Positions 1 to 10,700 of a stretch of DNA of 64,000 bases are shown piece after piece. Positions within the stretch are counted from its first letter, which is position 1, and every line of letters begins with the position of its first letter. The stretch is taken from assembly GCF_965118635.1 (NCBI RefSeq), contig NZ_CBCPHV010000002.1, positions 62,001 to 126,000 of the forward strand, given 5' to 3'. The notes under the pieces are model-generated. The model saw nothing but the letters and a program-made list of their open reading frames with translations, was not told the DNA's origin and made no database searches. This DNA comes from Empedobacter brevis_A. Its GTDB lineage: Bacteria > Bacteroidota > Bacteroidia > Flavobacteriales > Weeksellaceae. The translations under genes and the position numbers were made by a program.

Positions 1-1428
1 GAAGTTTTTTGTATAGATTTAAAGAACAAAATATTAAAATCAGAATATTACGTTGTTTCCAATGTAGATAGTGCTTTGGAAAAATTTCCGAATGATAAAA
101 TGTTGAACGTAATAAATAATTCAGGCATTAAAAGTTTGATTCTTTATCCGTTGAAAAATGGACAATCACATTTAGGAATTTTGGAAATTGGTTCGAAAGA
201 AGCTGGTGTTTTCAATCGATTAAACGCAAATCTTTTACGTGAAATAATTCCGCTTTTAGAAGATTCTATTTATCGCTACACAGTTGAGTTTGAGAATCAA
301 ATCAATGCTTATATACAAACCGAATATACTTCTTTGCACCCAAGTGTGGATTGGAAATTCAGAGAAAAAGCGCGCGAACATATTTTGCATCCAGGAAATA
401 CGAAGCAGAAATCGCAAGTTTCTTTTCTAAATGTTTATCCTATTTATGGTGAATCTGATGTGAGAAATTCTTCAATTATCAGAAATCAATGTTTGAAACA
501 AGATTACACAAATCAGATTAATTATTTGATATTAGTTTGTAAAGAGTTGTATAATCGAACAAACAAAAATAAATTTCTAAATTATGTAGAAGATTTAGAA
601 GATTTCTTGCAACGAATAGATAATGTAGAAAAAATATATTTTGAAAGCGAATTGTTTGATTACATTACATTGAATATTCATCCCGAAATCCCAAAATATG
701 TAAAAGATGATGAGAAATCAATCATCGAAGAATATCTAAAAAAGTTAGATTCTACAACAGGATTATTTTATGTAGAACGCAAAAAATTTGATCAAACGAT
801 TGTTATGACAAATTCGCTTTTGTCAAACAAATTGGATAGTTTTCAGAAAGTAGCGCAAGAAATTTTTCCGCATTATTACGAGCGTTTCAAAACGGATGGA
901 GTTGATTATAATTTGTACGTTGGTAGAAGTATTGCGCCTTTTAAGAAGTTTTCTTATCAAGAAATACGAGAAATTCGCTATTGGCAATTGCAAGCAATGA
1001 TTGCTTTGGAATTTTCATATAAAGAGATTCAGAAAAAAACTCCTTTGAAAGTTGAGATTGCTTCGATGATTTTTACAACAAATACGACATTAGATATTCT
1101 TTTCAAACTTGATGAAAAACGTTTTGATGTCAATGGTTATAACAATGCGAAATACGAAATCATCAAAAAAAGATTGAGCAAAGCTTATGTTAAAGGAACA
1201 AATGAAAGAATAAATTTGCCTCAAAAAATTTGTATTATTTATACCGAAGATATTTTGAGAGAAGAATATACAAATTATATCAATTTATTGATTGATCAGA
1301 ATTTCTTGAAGAACGATATTGAATATTTAGAAATTGATGATTTGCAAGGAGTAAGTGGTTTACAAGCGATTAGAGTTTCGATAAATTATAAAAATAAATT
1401 TGAAAAATTTAATAAACTAGAAGAATAG
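1..1428 (+). CDS. GAF-domain protein, 5' end outside window
   Basis: The reading frame is open from the first base, so the gene begins upstream of the window and only its last 475 codons are present. The first visible Met-equivalent codon (a TTG at 76) is internal. Around residues 25-70 of the visible part the pattern 'SLILYPL..GQSHLGILEIGS' resembles the C-terminal half of a GAF sensor domain. The rest is a long, mostly helical region seen in large Flavobacteriia GAF proteins of unknown ligand. The stop lies 3 bases before the next gene, so the two are probably cotranscribed. The GAF label is by sequence feel; the ligand and function are unknown. Confidence 0.6.
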   Translation, partial: EVFCIDLKNKILKSEYYVVSNVDSALEKFPNDKMLNVINNSGIKSLILYPLKNGQSHLGILEIGSKEAGVFNRLNANLLREIIPLLEDSIYRYTVEFENQINAYIQTEYTSLHPSVDWKFREKAREHILHPGNTKQKSQVSFLNVYPIYGESDVRNSSIIRNQCLKQDYTNQINYLILVCKELYNRTNKNKFLNYVEDLEDFLQRIDNVEKIYFESELFDYITLNIHPEIPKYVKDDEKSIIEEYLKKLDSTTGLFYVERKKFDQTIVMTNSLLSNKLDSFQKVAQEIFPHYYERFKTDGVDYNLYVGRSIAPFKKFSYQEIREIRYWQLQAMIALEFSYKEIQKKTPLKVEIASMIFTTNTTLDILFKLDEKRFDVNGYNNAKYEIIKKRLSKAYVKGTNERINLPQKICIIYTEDILREEYTNYINLLIDQNFLKNDIEYLEIDDLQGVSGLQAIRVSINYKNKFEKFNKLEE

Positions 1429-1431
1429 AAA

Positions 1432-1857
1432 ATGGAAAAAGATGATGTTTTACTAAATATTTCGATAGATGGTTCTGCCGAAAATGTTTGGAAAGTTTTG
1501 ACGGATGAACAAACTTTCAATAAATGTTTTGCGCATATAAAAATGAAATGCAAAGAATGGAAAGTAGGAGAGAAGTTGGAATTTGAAACTCAAAAAAATA
1601 ATGAAATAATTGTTGACGAAGCTATAATAACATCTATTCTTGAAAATGAACGTTTACGATACAATTACAAAAAGCAGAATACAAATCACGAAATAGAAGT
1701 GAATTTTAGTTTGCAGCGTTCAGGTAATTTTACTTATTTAGCTATAGAAGGAAGAGATTTTGCAGATGAATTTGAACGTTCGCATTTTGAAAATTCTTGG
1801 ATAAATATGATGCAAACGATTAAGAAATTTGTTCAGAATAAAGAAAAAAAGGATTAA
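1432..1857 (+). CDS. SRPBCC (AHSA1/START-like) domain protein
   Basis: 141 residues, about the size of one helix-grip SRPBCC domain. The N-terminus 'ISIDGSAENVWKVLTDEQTFNKCF' followed by 'WKVGEKLEFET' is typical of the AHSA1/Activator of Hsp90 ATPase-like subfamily, whose bacterial members bind hydrophobic ligands or are uncharacterised. The ATG lies 3 bases after the preceding stop. The last codons and the stop are inside the stem of a strong terminator hairpin. A specific ligand cannot be inferred. Confidence 0.7.
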   Translation: MEKDDVLLNISIDGSAENVWKVLTDEQTFNKCFAHIKMKCKEWKVGEKLEFETQKNNEIIVDEAIITSILENERLRYNYKKQNTNHEIEVNFSLQRSGNFTYLAIEGRDFADEFERSHFENSWINMMQTIKKFVQNKEKKD

Positions 1858-1893
1858 TTAAATGATATAAGGATTTTAATTAATCCTTTTTTT
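1844..1893. terminator. bidirectional intrinsic terminator, 19-bp stem
   Basis: A perfect 19-base inverted repeat (arms 1844-1862 and 1875-1893) with a 12-base loop, A-rich on the left and T-rich on the right. It overlaps the stop codon of the plus-strand SRPBCC gene and abuts the end of the minus-strand gene ending at 1893, so it can serve both convergent units. Confidence 0.85.
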
Positions 1894-3416
1894 TAGAATA
1901 AGATTCCAAATGATAATTCTAAATAAGAATTGTAAATTTTATCAAGCGAAGTATTTGTATATCCGTATTTTGCATCCATGAAAATAGAATATTTTTCGTT
2001 GATTGAGTAATTTTGTCTATAAGAAAGATTCGTGTAATAATTATTAGAAGATAAATTTCTAAAATTTTGATTCATCATTTCTTGAATTGATTGTTTGTTG
2101 TAACGATAATTGGAATTCCAATTATTGCTTAAATTTTTATTCAAACCAAGTTCAAAACCAATATTAATGATTGATTTTTTATTCAATTGATATAATAAAT
2201 CAGATTCAAATCCAAACGTTATTTTTTCAATTTTTTGTTGAATAAAAGGTTCTGTATATCGCTCATTCAATGAAGAATAATTTACGAAAGGAGATAACGC
2301 TAAATGATGTATTTTGCTTGATTTGATAAGCTCAAAAAGAGAAACGAATCGAACATTATTATTATCGTGAAAATAACGAGTTGCTTCTCCAATTTTCTTA
2401 TAATTAGAAGAAGTTTCGTTGTAGAATATTCCTTCTGTTCCTTTTCTTTTTTGCATTTCGGTTGAAATTCTTATTCCTTTGAAAAAAGAAAGTTCTGGAG
2501 TTGAATAAGAAATATTGAATTTATATTTTTTTTCATCTATATTATTGCTTACAATTCCTTGTAAATCGAGCATTATTTTATCAATAGATAAAGACGAAAA
2601 ACTAGCCGAAGCCATTAATCCTTTTTTGGTTTTATTTAGATAAGCAAGTTGAAATTCTGTTCCATTTCCATCATAATAAGCTCTTTTGTTGTTGCTTTTG
2701 AATAAGTTATTATAAATTCCCATTCCAGAAAAATGGAAAACTTCTGGATTTCCTAGTTGATTGAAGAATTTTAAAACATTGGATTGTGTGTACTTATTCA
2801 GTATAACATTCAATGAAAGTAGTTTGTTTTTGGTGATTTCCGTTGAAATTCCAAGTCCAATATTCAAATCAGAAATTGTATTTTTCGGACGAGGATCTCG
2901 ATTTCTATATTCTAATAAAGCACGATATTCTGCCAAAATTCCGAAATTGAATTTATTTAGTTTTCGATTGTATCCTCCTTGCACAAAATATTCTTCTGTA
3001 GCAATATTTCCGCCAACAGAATCTGCCATTATGTAAGGATATATTTTGTCATAATCAGAACTTTCGTTCCACTTTATATTTTTTCGTTTCCCATTTTTGT
3101 AGTGTACATTTCCCCAAACATAATTCGTAGAATCGATCAAGAAATTAGAAACAACTTTGAACGAATAATTCGTTGTTCCATCTCCTTTTTGTTGGATTGA
3201 ATTCTTTTCTACAGCATTATAATAATTTGCACTCAATGCAGTATAATTATCTTTATTGCTGAAAATTTGATTCGCAATTCCTGTATTGATAGAATCAAAG
3301 AATTTGTTATTTGGTAAATTATTTTTTAAATATCTTTCGACAGAATTATTCTGTGCTTGGATAAATAAAAAACCACTAATAAATAAGAAGAAACTGTAAG
3401 TGAAACGAAAGTACAT
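1893..3416 (-). CDS. outer-membrane beta-barrel protein, DUF6850-like
   Basis: 507 residues with an N-terminal Sec signal (hydrophobic 'FFLFISGFLFIQAQ', cleavage after AQ). The body alternates polar and hydrophobic residues rich in Tyr, Asn and Ser, as in a transmembrane beta barrel, and ends in Phe ('LELSFGILF'), the usual barrel insertion signal. It is the last gene of a three-gene unit after a TonB receptor and a DUF4876 lipoprotein. In Bacteroidetes this trio typically ends with a DUF6850 protein, so the family call rests on context plus barrel-like sequence. It starts 16 bases after the lipoprotein stop. Its role in transport is unknown. Confidence 0.7.
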   Translation of the reverse strand: MYFRFTYSFFLFISGFLFIQAQNNSVERYLKNNLPNNKFFDSINTGIANQIFSNKDNYTALSANYYNAVEKNSIQQKGDGTTNYSFKVVSNFLIDSTNYVWGNVHYKNGKRKNIKWNESSDYDKIYPYIMADSVGGNIATEEYFVQGGYNRKLNKFNFGILAEYRALLEYRNRDPRPKNTISDLNIGLGISTEITKNKLLSLNVILNKYTQSNVLKFFNQLGNPEVFHFSGMGIYNNLFKSNNKRAYYDGNGTEFQLAYLNKTKKGLMASASFSSLSIDKIMLDLQGIVSNNIDEKKYKFNISYSTPELSFFKGIRISTEMQKRKGTEGIFYNETSSNYKKIGEATRYFHDNNNVRFVSLFELIKSSKIHHLALSPFVNYSSLNERYTEPFIQQKIEKITFGFESDLLYQLNKKSIINIGFELGLNKNLSNNWNSNYRYNKQSIQEMMNQNFRNLSSNNYYTNLSYRQNYSINEKYSIFMDAKYGYTNTSLDKIYNSYLELSFGILF

Positions 3417-3432
3417 TATATTATTTTATGAT

Positions 3433-4650
3433 CTAGTTGAATAAAGATGCTTTGATTTGTGGGATAAAATCTAAAGTAGAATTATTTGTATCTACTAAAA
3501 TTTTATTTCCATTTGCATTAGTTGTTAATGTTTTTCTTCTTACAGCTTTTCCATATCTGCTGCTATCACCATCTCTTGTTCCGCTGTATGTCCAACCTCT
3601 ATCTAAAGAAGGAGCTGTTACAATCCATTGGAATTCTGACTCAACACTTAAGTTAACTGCATCTATAATCCAATCGTTTGGAATTTTATAAGCTACATTG
3701 CTCATAGGAAAAGTTTCTCCATCATATACAAAATCATATTCGTATTCATATTCGTATTGATCCATATATTGATCAACAGATACATTTTCTGGTAATCTAG
3801 CCAAAGCATAGCTTGTAAAACCTCTATTATGCATAACCATCGTAGAAAAAACAGGAATTATATTTTTAACAGCAGGATTGTCTACATCATCCATATCATC
3901 GTAATAAATTTCGAAATTTGCTTTAGAAAGGTCAATTGAATTTGAATTAAATTCCTTGTGATTGATTGCGTCTTCTGCAATAATTATGTGTTCTCCTGGT
4001 TTTATAGGATATTCTTTTCCGCTTCCAGGAAGCATAACGATTGATCCTGCAGCAAAATCTGTCGACATTATGTTTGGTTTATAATCTTGTTTTTCTACTG
4101 TTGAAAATTCTGATTGAATAATCAATAAACCATCTGCGTATAATACTTCGTCCGAATTGTTATATATTTTGAAATATTTATCTCCAATATATTGTTTTCC
4201 TTCTGGAGATAAAGTTCCTGTAAAAAATAACTCTTCTATAAGCAAATCTCCTTTAGAAGATTTTACAAATAATTGAATTGTTTTTGTTTTATCTTCTTTT
4301 GTAATTGCTTCTGAAGCGCTATATCCTACAACATCTTTTGTGAAAGAACTTCCTTCGAATTTATAATTGATTTGTCCAGTTACAGAAATTTCATAAGAAC
4401 CTGTAGGTAATTGAAGTATTAATTCTTTTGCTCCTTTAACTGAAGCTTCTGTAATTTTCCCTGAATTTAACTCTTTGAATGTATAATTCAATTCAATTAT
4501 AGTGGCTTCTTGCAATCCTTCTGGAAGTTTGTTTGTAAAGACAAGAGATGAAGGAGTTGTTTGTAAATCATCGTCTTCGTTGTTACAAGAAAATAGTAAA
4601 AATACAGAGAATAGCATCAATAAGCTAAATCTGCTAAGTAATTTTTGCAT
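3433..4650 (-). CDS. DUF4876-type lipoprotein
   Basis: 405 residues. The N-terminus has a lipoprotein signal with cysteine near residue 22 ('LLFSCNNEDDD'). The acidic stretch just after the cysteine resembles the Bacteroidetes surface-export signal for lipoproteins, so it may face outside. Residues from about 30 to 125 look like an Ig-like carbohydrate- or ligand-binding fold. From about 135 onward, features such as 'IEELFFTGT', 'YIGDKYFKIYNNSDEVLYADGL' and a 'WIVTAPSLDRGWTYSG' segment fit DUF4876. It lies between a TonB receptor (gap 11 bases) and a barrel protein, and presumably acts as the receptor's surface partner. The substrate is unknown. Confidence 0.75.
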   Translation of the reverse strand: MQKLLSRFSLLMLFSVFLLFSCNNEDDDLQTTPSSLVFTNKLPEGLQEATIIELNYTFKELNSGKITEASVKGAKELILQLPTGSYEISVTGQINYKFEGSSFTKDVVGYSASEAITKEDKTKTIQLFVKSSKGDLLIEELFFTGTLSPEGKQYIGDKYFKIYNNSDEVLYADGLLIIQSEFSTVEKQDYKPNIMSTDFAAGSIVMLPGSGKEYPIKPGEHIIIAEDAINHKEFNSNSIDLSKANFEIYYDDMDDVDNPAVKNIIPVFSTMVMHNRGFTSYALARLPENVSVDQYMDQYEYEYEYDFVYDGETFPMSNVAYKIPNDWIIDAVNLSVESEFQWIVTAPSLDRGWTYSGTRDGDSSRYGKAVRRKTLTTNANGNKILVDTNNSTLDFIPQIKASLFN

Positions 4651-4661
4651 AGTTTATATAT

Positions 4662-7433
4662 TTAAAATTTAATATTAAGTTCCATTCCGAAATAAGGAGA
4701 AGTAAGTCCTTTTCGTCCGATTATTTTTCCATCAACTTCGTATTGTTTATAATAGTTTAGGAGTCGATTCACAAACATTGAAACACGGAAATTTTCGTAG
4801 AATACTTTTGATACTTTAAAGTTGACATTCATTTCGAAAGGAGTTGTTACTTTTCGGAATAAATTGTTATTGTATGATAAGTTCAACCATTTTAGATTTG
4901 GATCGTTTTTGTCTGCTTCTTCATACGAATGTCGAATTCCATTTTGATCGATGTACGCGATAGGAGTTCCGTTTTTAGGCAAAGCTTTCGAAGAAGAAAA
5001 CCACATGACTTGAACCGAAGTAGAAAATTCTAATTTAAGAACAGGAATATAAGTATCTGCCATTAAATTTGTTGTTAATCTTTCTCCTTGATATCCATCA
5101 TCATTTAGATAAACGCCTAAATAAGGTGTTGGTTTTCCATTGATTGTGATTTTATCATTTCTCGTGTAAACAGGCAGGCTATTTTTATATTGAGTTTTGA
5201 ACCATGCACCATTCATCGTAATTCGAGTATTGATAACAGAAAAGCGTTTTGTGCTTAGTTGAAATTCAATTCCTTTTTTGTTTAACGAACTTCCATTGGC
5301 TTGTTTCGAATATGTTTCTAATTGATATTGTGTTGTAAAAGGTAAATTTTCCACATTTGGTGCTTGAGTAATCGTGTTGTGATCAATAGCAGCTGTTGAG
5401 AATTTTTTGTAAGAAAATAATTTATAATCGGTCATATTTCTAAAACCTGAATTCATTTTTTCCTCGAAATAACTAAAAGAGAAATTGATGTTTTTGTATT
5501 CTAAATCAGTTCTTATTTCCCATTTTTTATTTACGGCAGCGGCTAATTCATAATTTGTATTATCAACAACATAAGTTTGCAGATGTATTCTTCTATATGC
5601 TGGATTTTCGTGAAAATAGTTTAATTGTACATAGTCGAAATATTGGTTTTGCGGATACAACATATTTAATGTTGGTAACTTTGTGTGCACACCATATCCT
5701 GTTGTTATTTCCAGTTTCAATAAATTATTATTGATATAGAAATTTGGTAATTTCCATTGCATATTAATACGTGGATCTACATAATATTTGTTATGTAAAT
5801 AATACATTTTGTCAATTCCAGGCGAGCTGATACTTCTTAATCCGGCTAAAATCTCAACTTGATGTTTTTGAATCTTAAATTTCTTATTGGTTTCTAAAAA
5901 GAAAGAAAGATCTTGAATAGCAGGAATAGATTTGTAAGAACGATTTCGAGTTGTCATGTTTTCTGATGGCGGACGAAGAGGATCATAAACTTGTCCTTCG
6001 CCATTATTTTTTGCATATTTCCATTCTGCTCCAGCTCGTAAATTACTCCATCCCCAATCAAACTCTCCGATTAATTTCAAATAAAGATCAATTGGTTTTC
6101 CATCAACTTTTAGGTTTGAAATGTATTTAGGTTCAAGGAAAACGCCATAAGATTCTCCTTCCGAATTAGAATTAGGAACTGCGCTTGCCGAACTAAGTTG
6201 TACAAGTTTCGTTTGTTTTATTTGATCGAATTGTTGAGATATAGAAGAATAGAAATTCAATCCTTTTATAAAACTATTTTTTTTAAATTTCCAATCGAGA
6301 ATACTCGAAATACTAATGTCATTATAGGTTGATTTATAACTATCTGTAAGTCCATAAGAGTTATCCGGATCTGTTTTTTCATTGTCAATAGAACCTGAAT
6401 AATCCAAGTTAAGATTCCAATCGATTTCATTTTCTTTCTTCATCCATTTTTTATATGCACGAAAAGAAGCTGTAATGCGTTTATAATTTTCGAAATCATT
6501 TACAGGATCTGGTTTTGCATCTAGGAAATCTACGCCAAAATTAAAGTTTAGTTTATTCTTTAATTCAATTCCTTTTCCTACATAAAACATTTTGCTGTAA
6601 GCATCTGCTTTGAATCGTCCTTCTAAATTAGATTGTCCTTTTTTTCGAATAATTTTAACCAATCCACTTGTCAAATCGCCATATTCAGCAGACGGAATTC
6701 CTCGTACAATTTCTACACGTTCTATTTGGTCGGTTGATATGGAACGCATATCTACACCTTTGGCGCTCGTATTTCTTTTATCATCTGTATATCCAGTATT
6801 GTTATTAGAATTGATAATCAAAGATGTTCCTTGTGTATATTGCATATTTGCATTTGTATTTTTAGGAATATTATCAATAATAAAACTAGTTCCTAATGAC
6901 GATGTAGCATAATCATTTTTAGAATCAGCGATTCCTGTTTCTCTCAATTTTATACTATTTGCTCGATTAAAAACTGGATCAACAGAACGTCTTCCAGGTA
7001 ATAATTCCAACAAATCCGTAAAACTAGAAGGTTGCAAATGTTGCATAGCTTTCTGATCAATGATAGAAACGCTAGTCATTCCTTTTGATTCTTTTGCTGT
7101 TACGACAAGTTCTTCTAATTCGTTTACCTTCGGTTTTATTTGATATACTTTTTTTGTAGGAGCAGATAAGGTGAATGATTCGTTGATTGATGAAATTTTG
7201 ATCGATTCAATTGTAAGAGAATATTTACCTTTTTTTAGTTTATTAAGTTTAAAAATTCCGTATTTATCTGAATATCCTGTAATTTTTTCATTATCTGATG
7301 ATGCAACAGTTATCTGAATATTAGAAACTAAAGAACTATTTTCATTTTCTAATTTAATTTCCAAAGAATAATCTTGAGCGTTGACAGAGATGGTAAAAAA
7401 TGTCACTAGAAAAGTGTAAAAACAAAATTTCAT
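4662..7433 (-). CDS. TonB-dependent receptor with carboxypeptidase-like N-terminal domain
   Basis: 923 residues. A signal peptide (about 1-19) is followed by a CarboxypepD_reg/CNA-B-like domain (about 22-105, 'GIFKLNKLKKGKYSLTIES'), a plug domain (about 115-265, with 'LLELLPGRRSVDPV', 'IERVEIVRGIPSAEYGDLTSGLVKI') and a long beta barrel ending 'GMELNIKF' with a terminal Phe. Such receptors import scarce ligands across the outer membrane using TonB-ExbBD energy. It is the first gene of an operon with DUF4876 and DUF6850-like genes. A TAnnTTTG promoter element sits 21 bases before the ATG. The ligand cannot be told from sequence, as no SusD partner is present. Confidence 0.9.
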   Translation of the reverse strand: MKFCFYTFLVTFFTISVNAQDYSLEIKLENENSSLVSNIQITVASSDNEKITGYSDKYGIFKLNKLKKGKYSLTIESIKISSINESFTLSAPTKKVYQIKPKVNELEELVVTAKESKGMTSVSIIDQKAMQHLQPSSFTDLLELLPGRRSVDPVFNRANSIKLRETGIADSKNDYATSSLGTSFIIDNIPKNTNANMQYTQGTSLIINSNNNTGYTDDKRNTSAKGVDMRSISTDQIERVEIVRGIPSAEYGDLTSGLVKIIRKKGQSNLEGRFKADAYSKMFYVGKGIELKNKLNFNFGVDFLDAKPDPVNDFENYKRITASFRAYKKWMKKENEIDWNLNLDYSGSIDNEKTDPDNSYGLTDSYKSTYNDISISSILDWKFKKNSFIKGLNFYSSISQQFDQIKQTKLVQLSSASAVPNSNSEGESYGVFLEPKYISNLKVDGKPIDLYLKLIGEFDWGWSNLRAGAEWKYAKNNGEGQVYDPLRPPSENMTTRNRSYKSIPAIQDLSFFLETNKKFKIQKHQVEILAGLRSISSPGIDKMYYLHNKYYVDPRINMQWKLPNFYINNNLLKLEITTGYGVHTKLPTLNMLYPQNQYFDYVQLNYFHENPAYRRIHLQTYVVDNTNYELAAAVNKKWEIRTDLEYKNINFSFSYFEEKMNSGFRNMTDYKLFSYKKFSTAAIDHNTITQAPNVENLPFTTQYQLETYSKQANGSSLNKKGIEFQLSTKRFSVINTRITMNGAWFKTQYKNSLPVYTRNDKITINGKPTPYLGVYLNDDGYQGERLTTNLMADTYIPVLKLEFSTSVQVMWFSSSKALPKNGTPIAYIDQNGIRHSYEEADKNDPNLKWLNLSYNNNLFRKVTTPFEMNVNFKVSKVFYENFRVSMFVNRLLNYYKQYEVDGKIIGRKGLTSPYFGMELNIKF

Positions 7434-7454
7434 CTAGATTTTATTAATTTTGTG

Positions 7455-7462
7455 CAAAAGTA
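7455..7462 (-). promoter_or_regulatory. Bacteroidetes -7 promoter element (TACTTTTG) for the TonB operon
   Basis: On the minus strand the sequence TACTTTTG matches the TAnnTTTG consensus used by the Bacteroidetes primary sigma factor. It lies 21 bases upstream of the receptor ATG. No clear -33 TTG is visible at the usual distance. Confidence 0.55.
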
Positions 7463-7665
7463 TATATTATTCTTATTTAATCTAAATAAAGTAAAAGTTT
7501 ATTTTTCTTTTGTTTTAATGGAAGAAAATAAGTGATTGTTTTTGTATGAATTAGTAGTAAGAAAAAAACTGAAAATTCTTCAGTTGATTTTTTAGGTATT
7601 AGGAAAAATTATTCAATTCCTATTTATAAAGTAGAATAGGGCAGAAGCCTTGCAATAAGTCTAGA
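7463..7665. other. intergenic stretch with no recognised feature
   Basis: AT-rich sequence between the TonB-operon promoter and the terminator of the next minus-strand gene. I see no open frame of note, no tRNA and no strong repeat. Confidence 0.5.
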
Positions 7666-7703
7666 CAAAAAAAAATCAGGCTAAAGGAAACTTTAACCTG
7701 ATT
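7666..7703 (-). terminator. intrinsic terminator of the metallophosphoesterase gene
   Basis: Arms AATCAGG-C-TAAAG and CTTTA-A-CCTGATT around a GAAA loop. On the minus strand the hairpin is followed by a run of T (7667-7675 on the plus strand are A). It lies 40 bases beyond the stop at 7744. Confidence 0.85.
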
Positions 7704-7743
7704 TATATATTATTAGATAAGAATCTTTAAAAGAAAATTTATT

Positions 7744-10700
7744 TTAAAATCCAAAGTTCAATCCAAAAACAACACGACCTGGATCTTCTCCTTTAAAGTA
7801 TGAAACTGTTGCTGTGAGAGATTGTGCTCCATTTATCCAAAGTCCTCCACCCATCGATGAATGCCATTTATCTGAACTTTCTTCACTCAACCAAATTCTT
7901 CCGTAATCGGCTCCAACGAAAACTCCTAAACGTAATGGAACTATGGCTTTGAATCTTAATGCATCAAATCGTAAATCTGATGTTTGAAGAAAAACTTTAT
8001 CGCCAGAAAAACGTCCTAATCGATATCCACGTAAATCTTGATCTCCACCTAAATTTGCCATTTGATAGAATTCTATAAAATCGCCCCAAACAGCTTTCCC
8101 TTTTAACATAGATGCGACTGTTAAACGTCCATTGGCAGAAATTTTATGTGTAAAACCTAAGTTAATTTCTGTATAAAAATGATTACGTTCAAAATCAGCT
8201 AAATTAGAAATCCATTTTGCATTTGCCAAAAACGACATTCCTAGTTTTGGTAAAGATTCGTTGTCATAATTTCTGAATAAATATTTTGCGCCAACTTCAC
8301 CAAAATTTTGTCCTTTGAAAACATCTCGATTAATAGAAGGTAAATCTTCTACAATACGATTATGACTTTCTTCTATCTTTTTATAACTATAAATTGCAGA
8401 AAAATCAAAACGTCCATTGTTGTTCATTATTTTGAAAATTGAAGGACCAAAGCTGTAACTTTCTAATCGAACACGGTTGTAATCAATTCCAACATTTCTT
8501 TGATTGTTAACGGTTTCGTTTCCTAATCCAAAGAAATTTGTACTGTAAGTTGGACTGGTATAAGCAGCATTAAGATCTAAATTCCATTTGCCTAAAGCTT
8601 TTGTAAAAGTTCCTTTGTATTTTGCTTCCCAACCATTTGTTGCAAAATAATAACTTAACTGTAAATTATGACGTTGCGAATATGGTTTTCGATCAAAACC
8701 ATTTACTGTATAAGTTGGAGATAATCCAATTTTAACTCCGTCATCTGGGTTGTAACCGACATTAGGTAGCATGGTAAAAAAGTTATACATCGGTTCTTTG
8801 TAATCGTACGTATTTACTTCATAATCATTCACGAAATTTTTTGAAGTTAAGAAAGTTGTTTCAGAAGCATTGCTGCCATTTGCATAATCATAAATTTTTA
8901 TTCTTGCAGATCGTTTCACTTCATAAGAATCATCATCAACCCCTCCAATAATACGGACTAAAATTGCATTACTTGGTTTTCCTTCAACCGTAAATTTATC
9001 TTTTCCATTTAAACCATATAAACGAATTTCTTTTGTTTCTTTTTTATCAAAATCTTCATCTAAAATTAAGGTACGATCTTTACCAGAATAGATTTTGATA
9101 TTGGTTTTCCCTTTCGGAAGACGCGTTACAACGAATTCATCGTTTTCATTTGTACCTTTTAAGATAATTAATTTGCGAAGAACTTTATTATAATCTTCAG
9201 CAAACTTTTCTAGTTTTGCTTTTCGCGAAATGATATTTTTAATTACTTCTTCATCGTAATCTTGTTTAGTTTCTGGTGGAATTAATTCGAATGATTCTTT
9301 TATATATTCATCACTCAAATTATCTTGTATATATTTCGCTTCTTTTATCCATTGTTCAAGATCTGATGATTCTAAAATTGCTAAATCTAAAGGATATGGC
9401 TCTCGGTTGAACCATTTTACATTTTTGATATCATCCTTATAATCTTGCATATGTCGCAAAGGAGGAATTCTCATAATAAGACTGAAGAAAAGGCCATCAT
9501 ATCGAGGAAATGCTTGATCTCTGTCGCGTGGAATAGGTCGGTATATTGTTTTGTTTCCTTCTTTATAAATTCCCCAGCGCCATTGATCTGAATGTCTATC
9601 CCAATCACCAATTAACATATCAAAAAGTCGAGCAAGCATATATGCTTGTTTATCTACACCAACATCTTTGTTTTTTTGTATTGCAGCTAGCATATCTTCT
9701 GTGCTAATAATATCCTTTGGCTTCCCAAAAAGACCATCTTGATAGCCAGACATTGGACGCTCTTCAATCATATAAAGTTCATCGCCAAAGTTTTCATTGT
9801 ATTCTTTCAATGATTCTTGTTTTGGAACATAATACAAGTTCGGAGTAGCATGCATTATTCCAATTGGTTTCATCAGATTAGCAACTGTTAACGGATAATA
9901 AGGATGATTTGTTGTGTAAAAATCCATCAAGAATTTTTCTGTAAAAGAATCCTCGAATTCATCTGCAACATATTTATTTTTGAAAGCAACTTGTTGGATG
10001 AATTGAGTTGCACTTTTCTTTACAGAACGCATGTTGTATTCTTCTCCTTTGCTGTTAATCAAACGCAAGCTTTTTGTTTGGTGTCCTCCGCCCATTCTGA
10101 CAGGAGTTAATCCGCCATTCAACTGACTTAAATTAACGGTATTTGCAGTAATAGTTTGTCCGTATGTTCTACGATAATGACGACCAAAAAAGAATTTGTA
10201 TGGATCAGATTTTCGAGTCTCATCTAAAGGATAAACACTCGTTTCCATTGTTTTTGGCATTTTTTTATCATCATATACTTGAGCCAAATATTCCTTTTTC
10301 TTTTCTGTTACTTGTTTTGATAATAATAATTCAACTTCATTATCTTTGAAACCATAGAAATTAGCTTTAGAAGCTCCGTTGTCATATAAATCTAGAACGA
10401 CAAATCCGTAATCTCCGTAAGAAAAATCATTTTTTCCAACCGCTTTAGCAGACTCTTTTTTTGACCCCGAACCACTTATGATTTGCTTTACATTATTCTG
10501 TTGAATATATTGTAAATTATGATCATGTCCAGAAACTACAATTACATTATCTCTGTTTTCTATTAATGTAGCAATTCGAGATGCCATTTCTCTATACTTG
10601 AAATTGTTGACATCTTGTGGGCTTAATCCTGTTGTACTTCTTAAAAGATTAATAAAAGAACCAATTATAGGTAAAGGAATCTTGAAATCTTCTCCAAATG

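Noticed and set aside
76..1428. Reading the first gene as starting at 76
   Set aside because: Position 76 is a TTG inside a frame that is open to base 1; the gene continues upstream of the window.
2761..3200. Plus-strand frames inside the DUF6850-like gene
   Set aside because: They overlap a clear minus-strand coding region, lack family features and are shadows of its codon structure.
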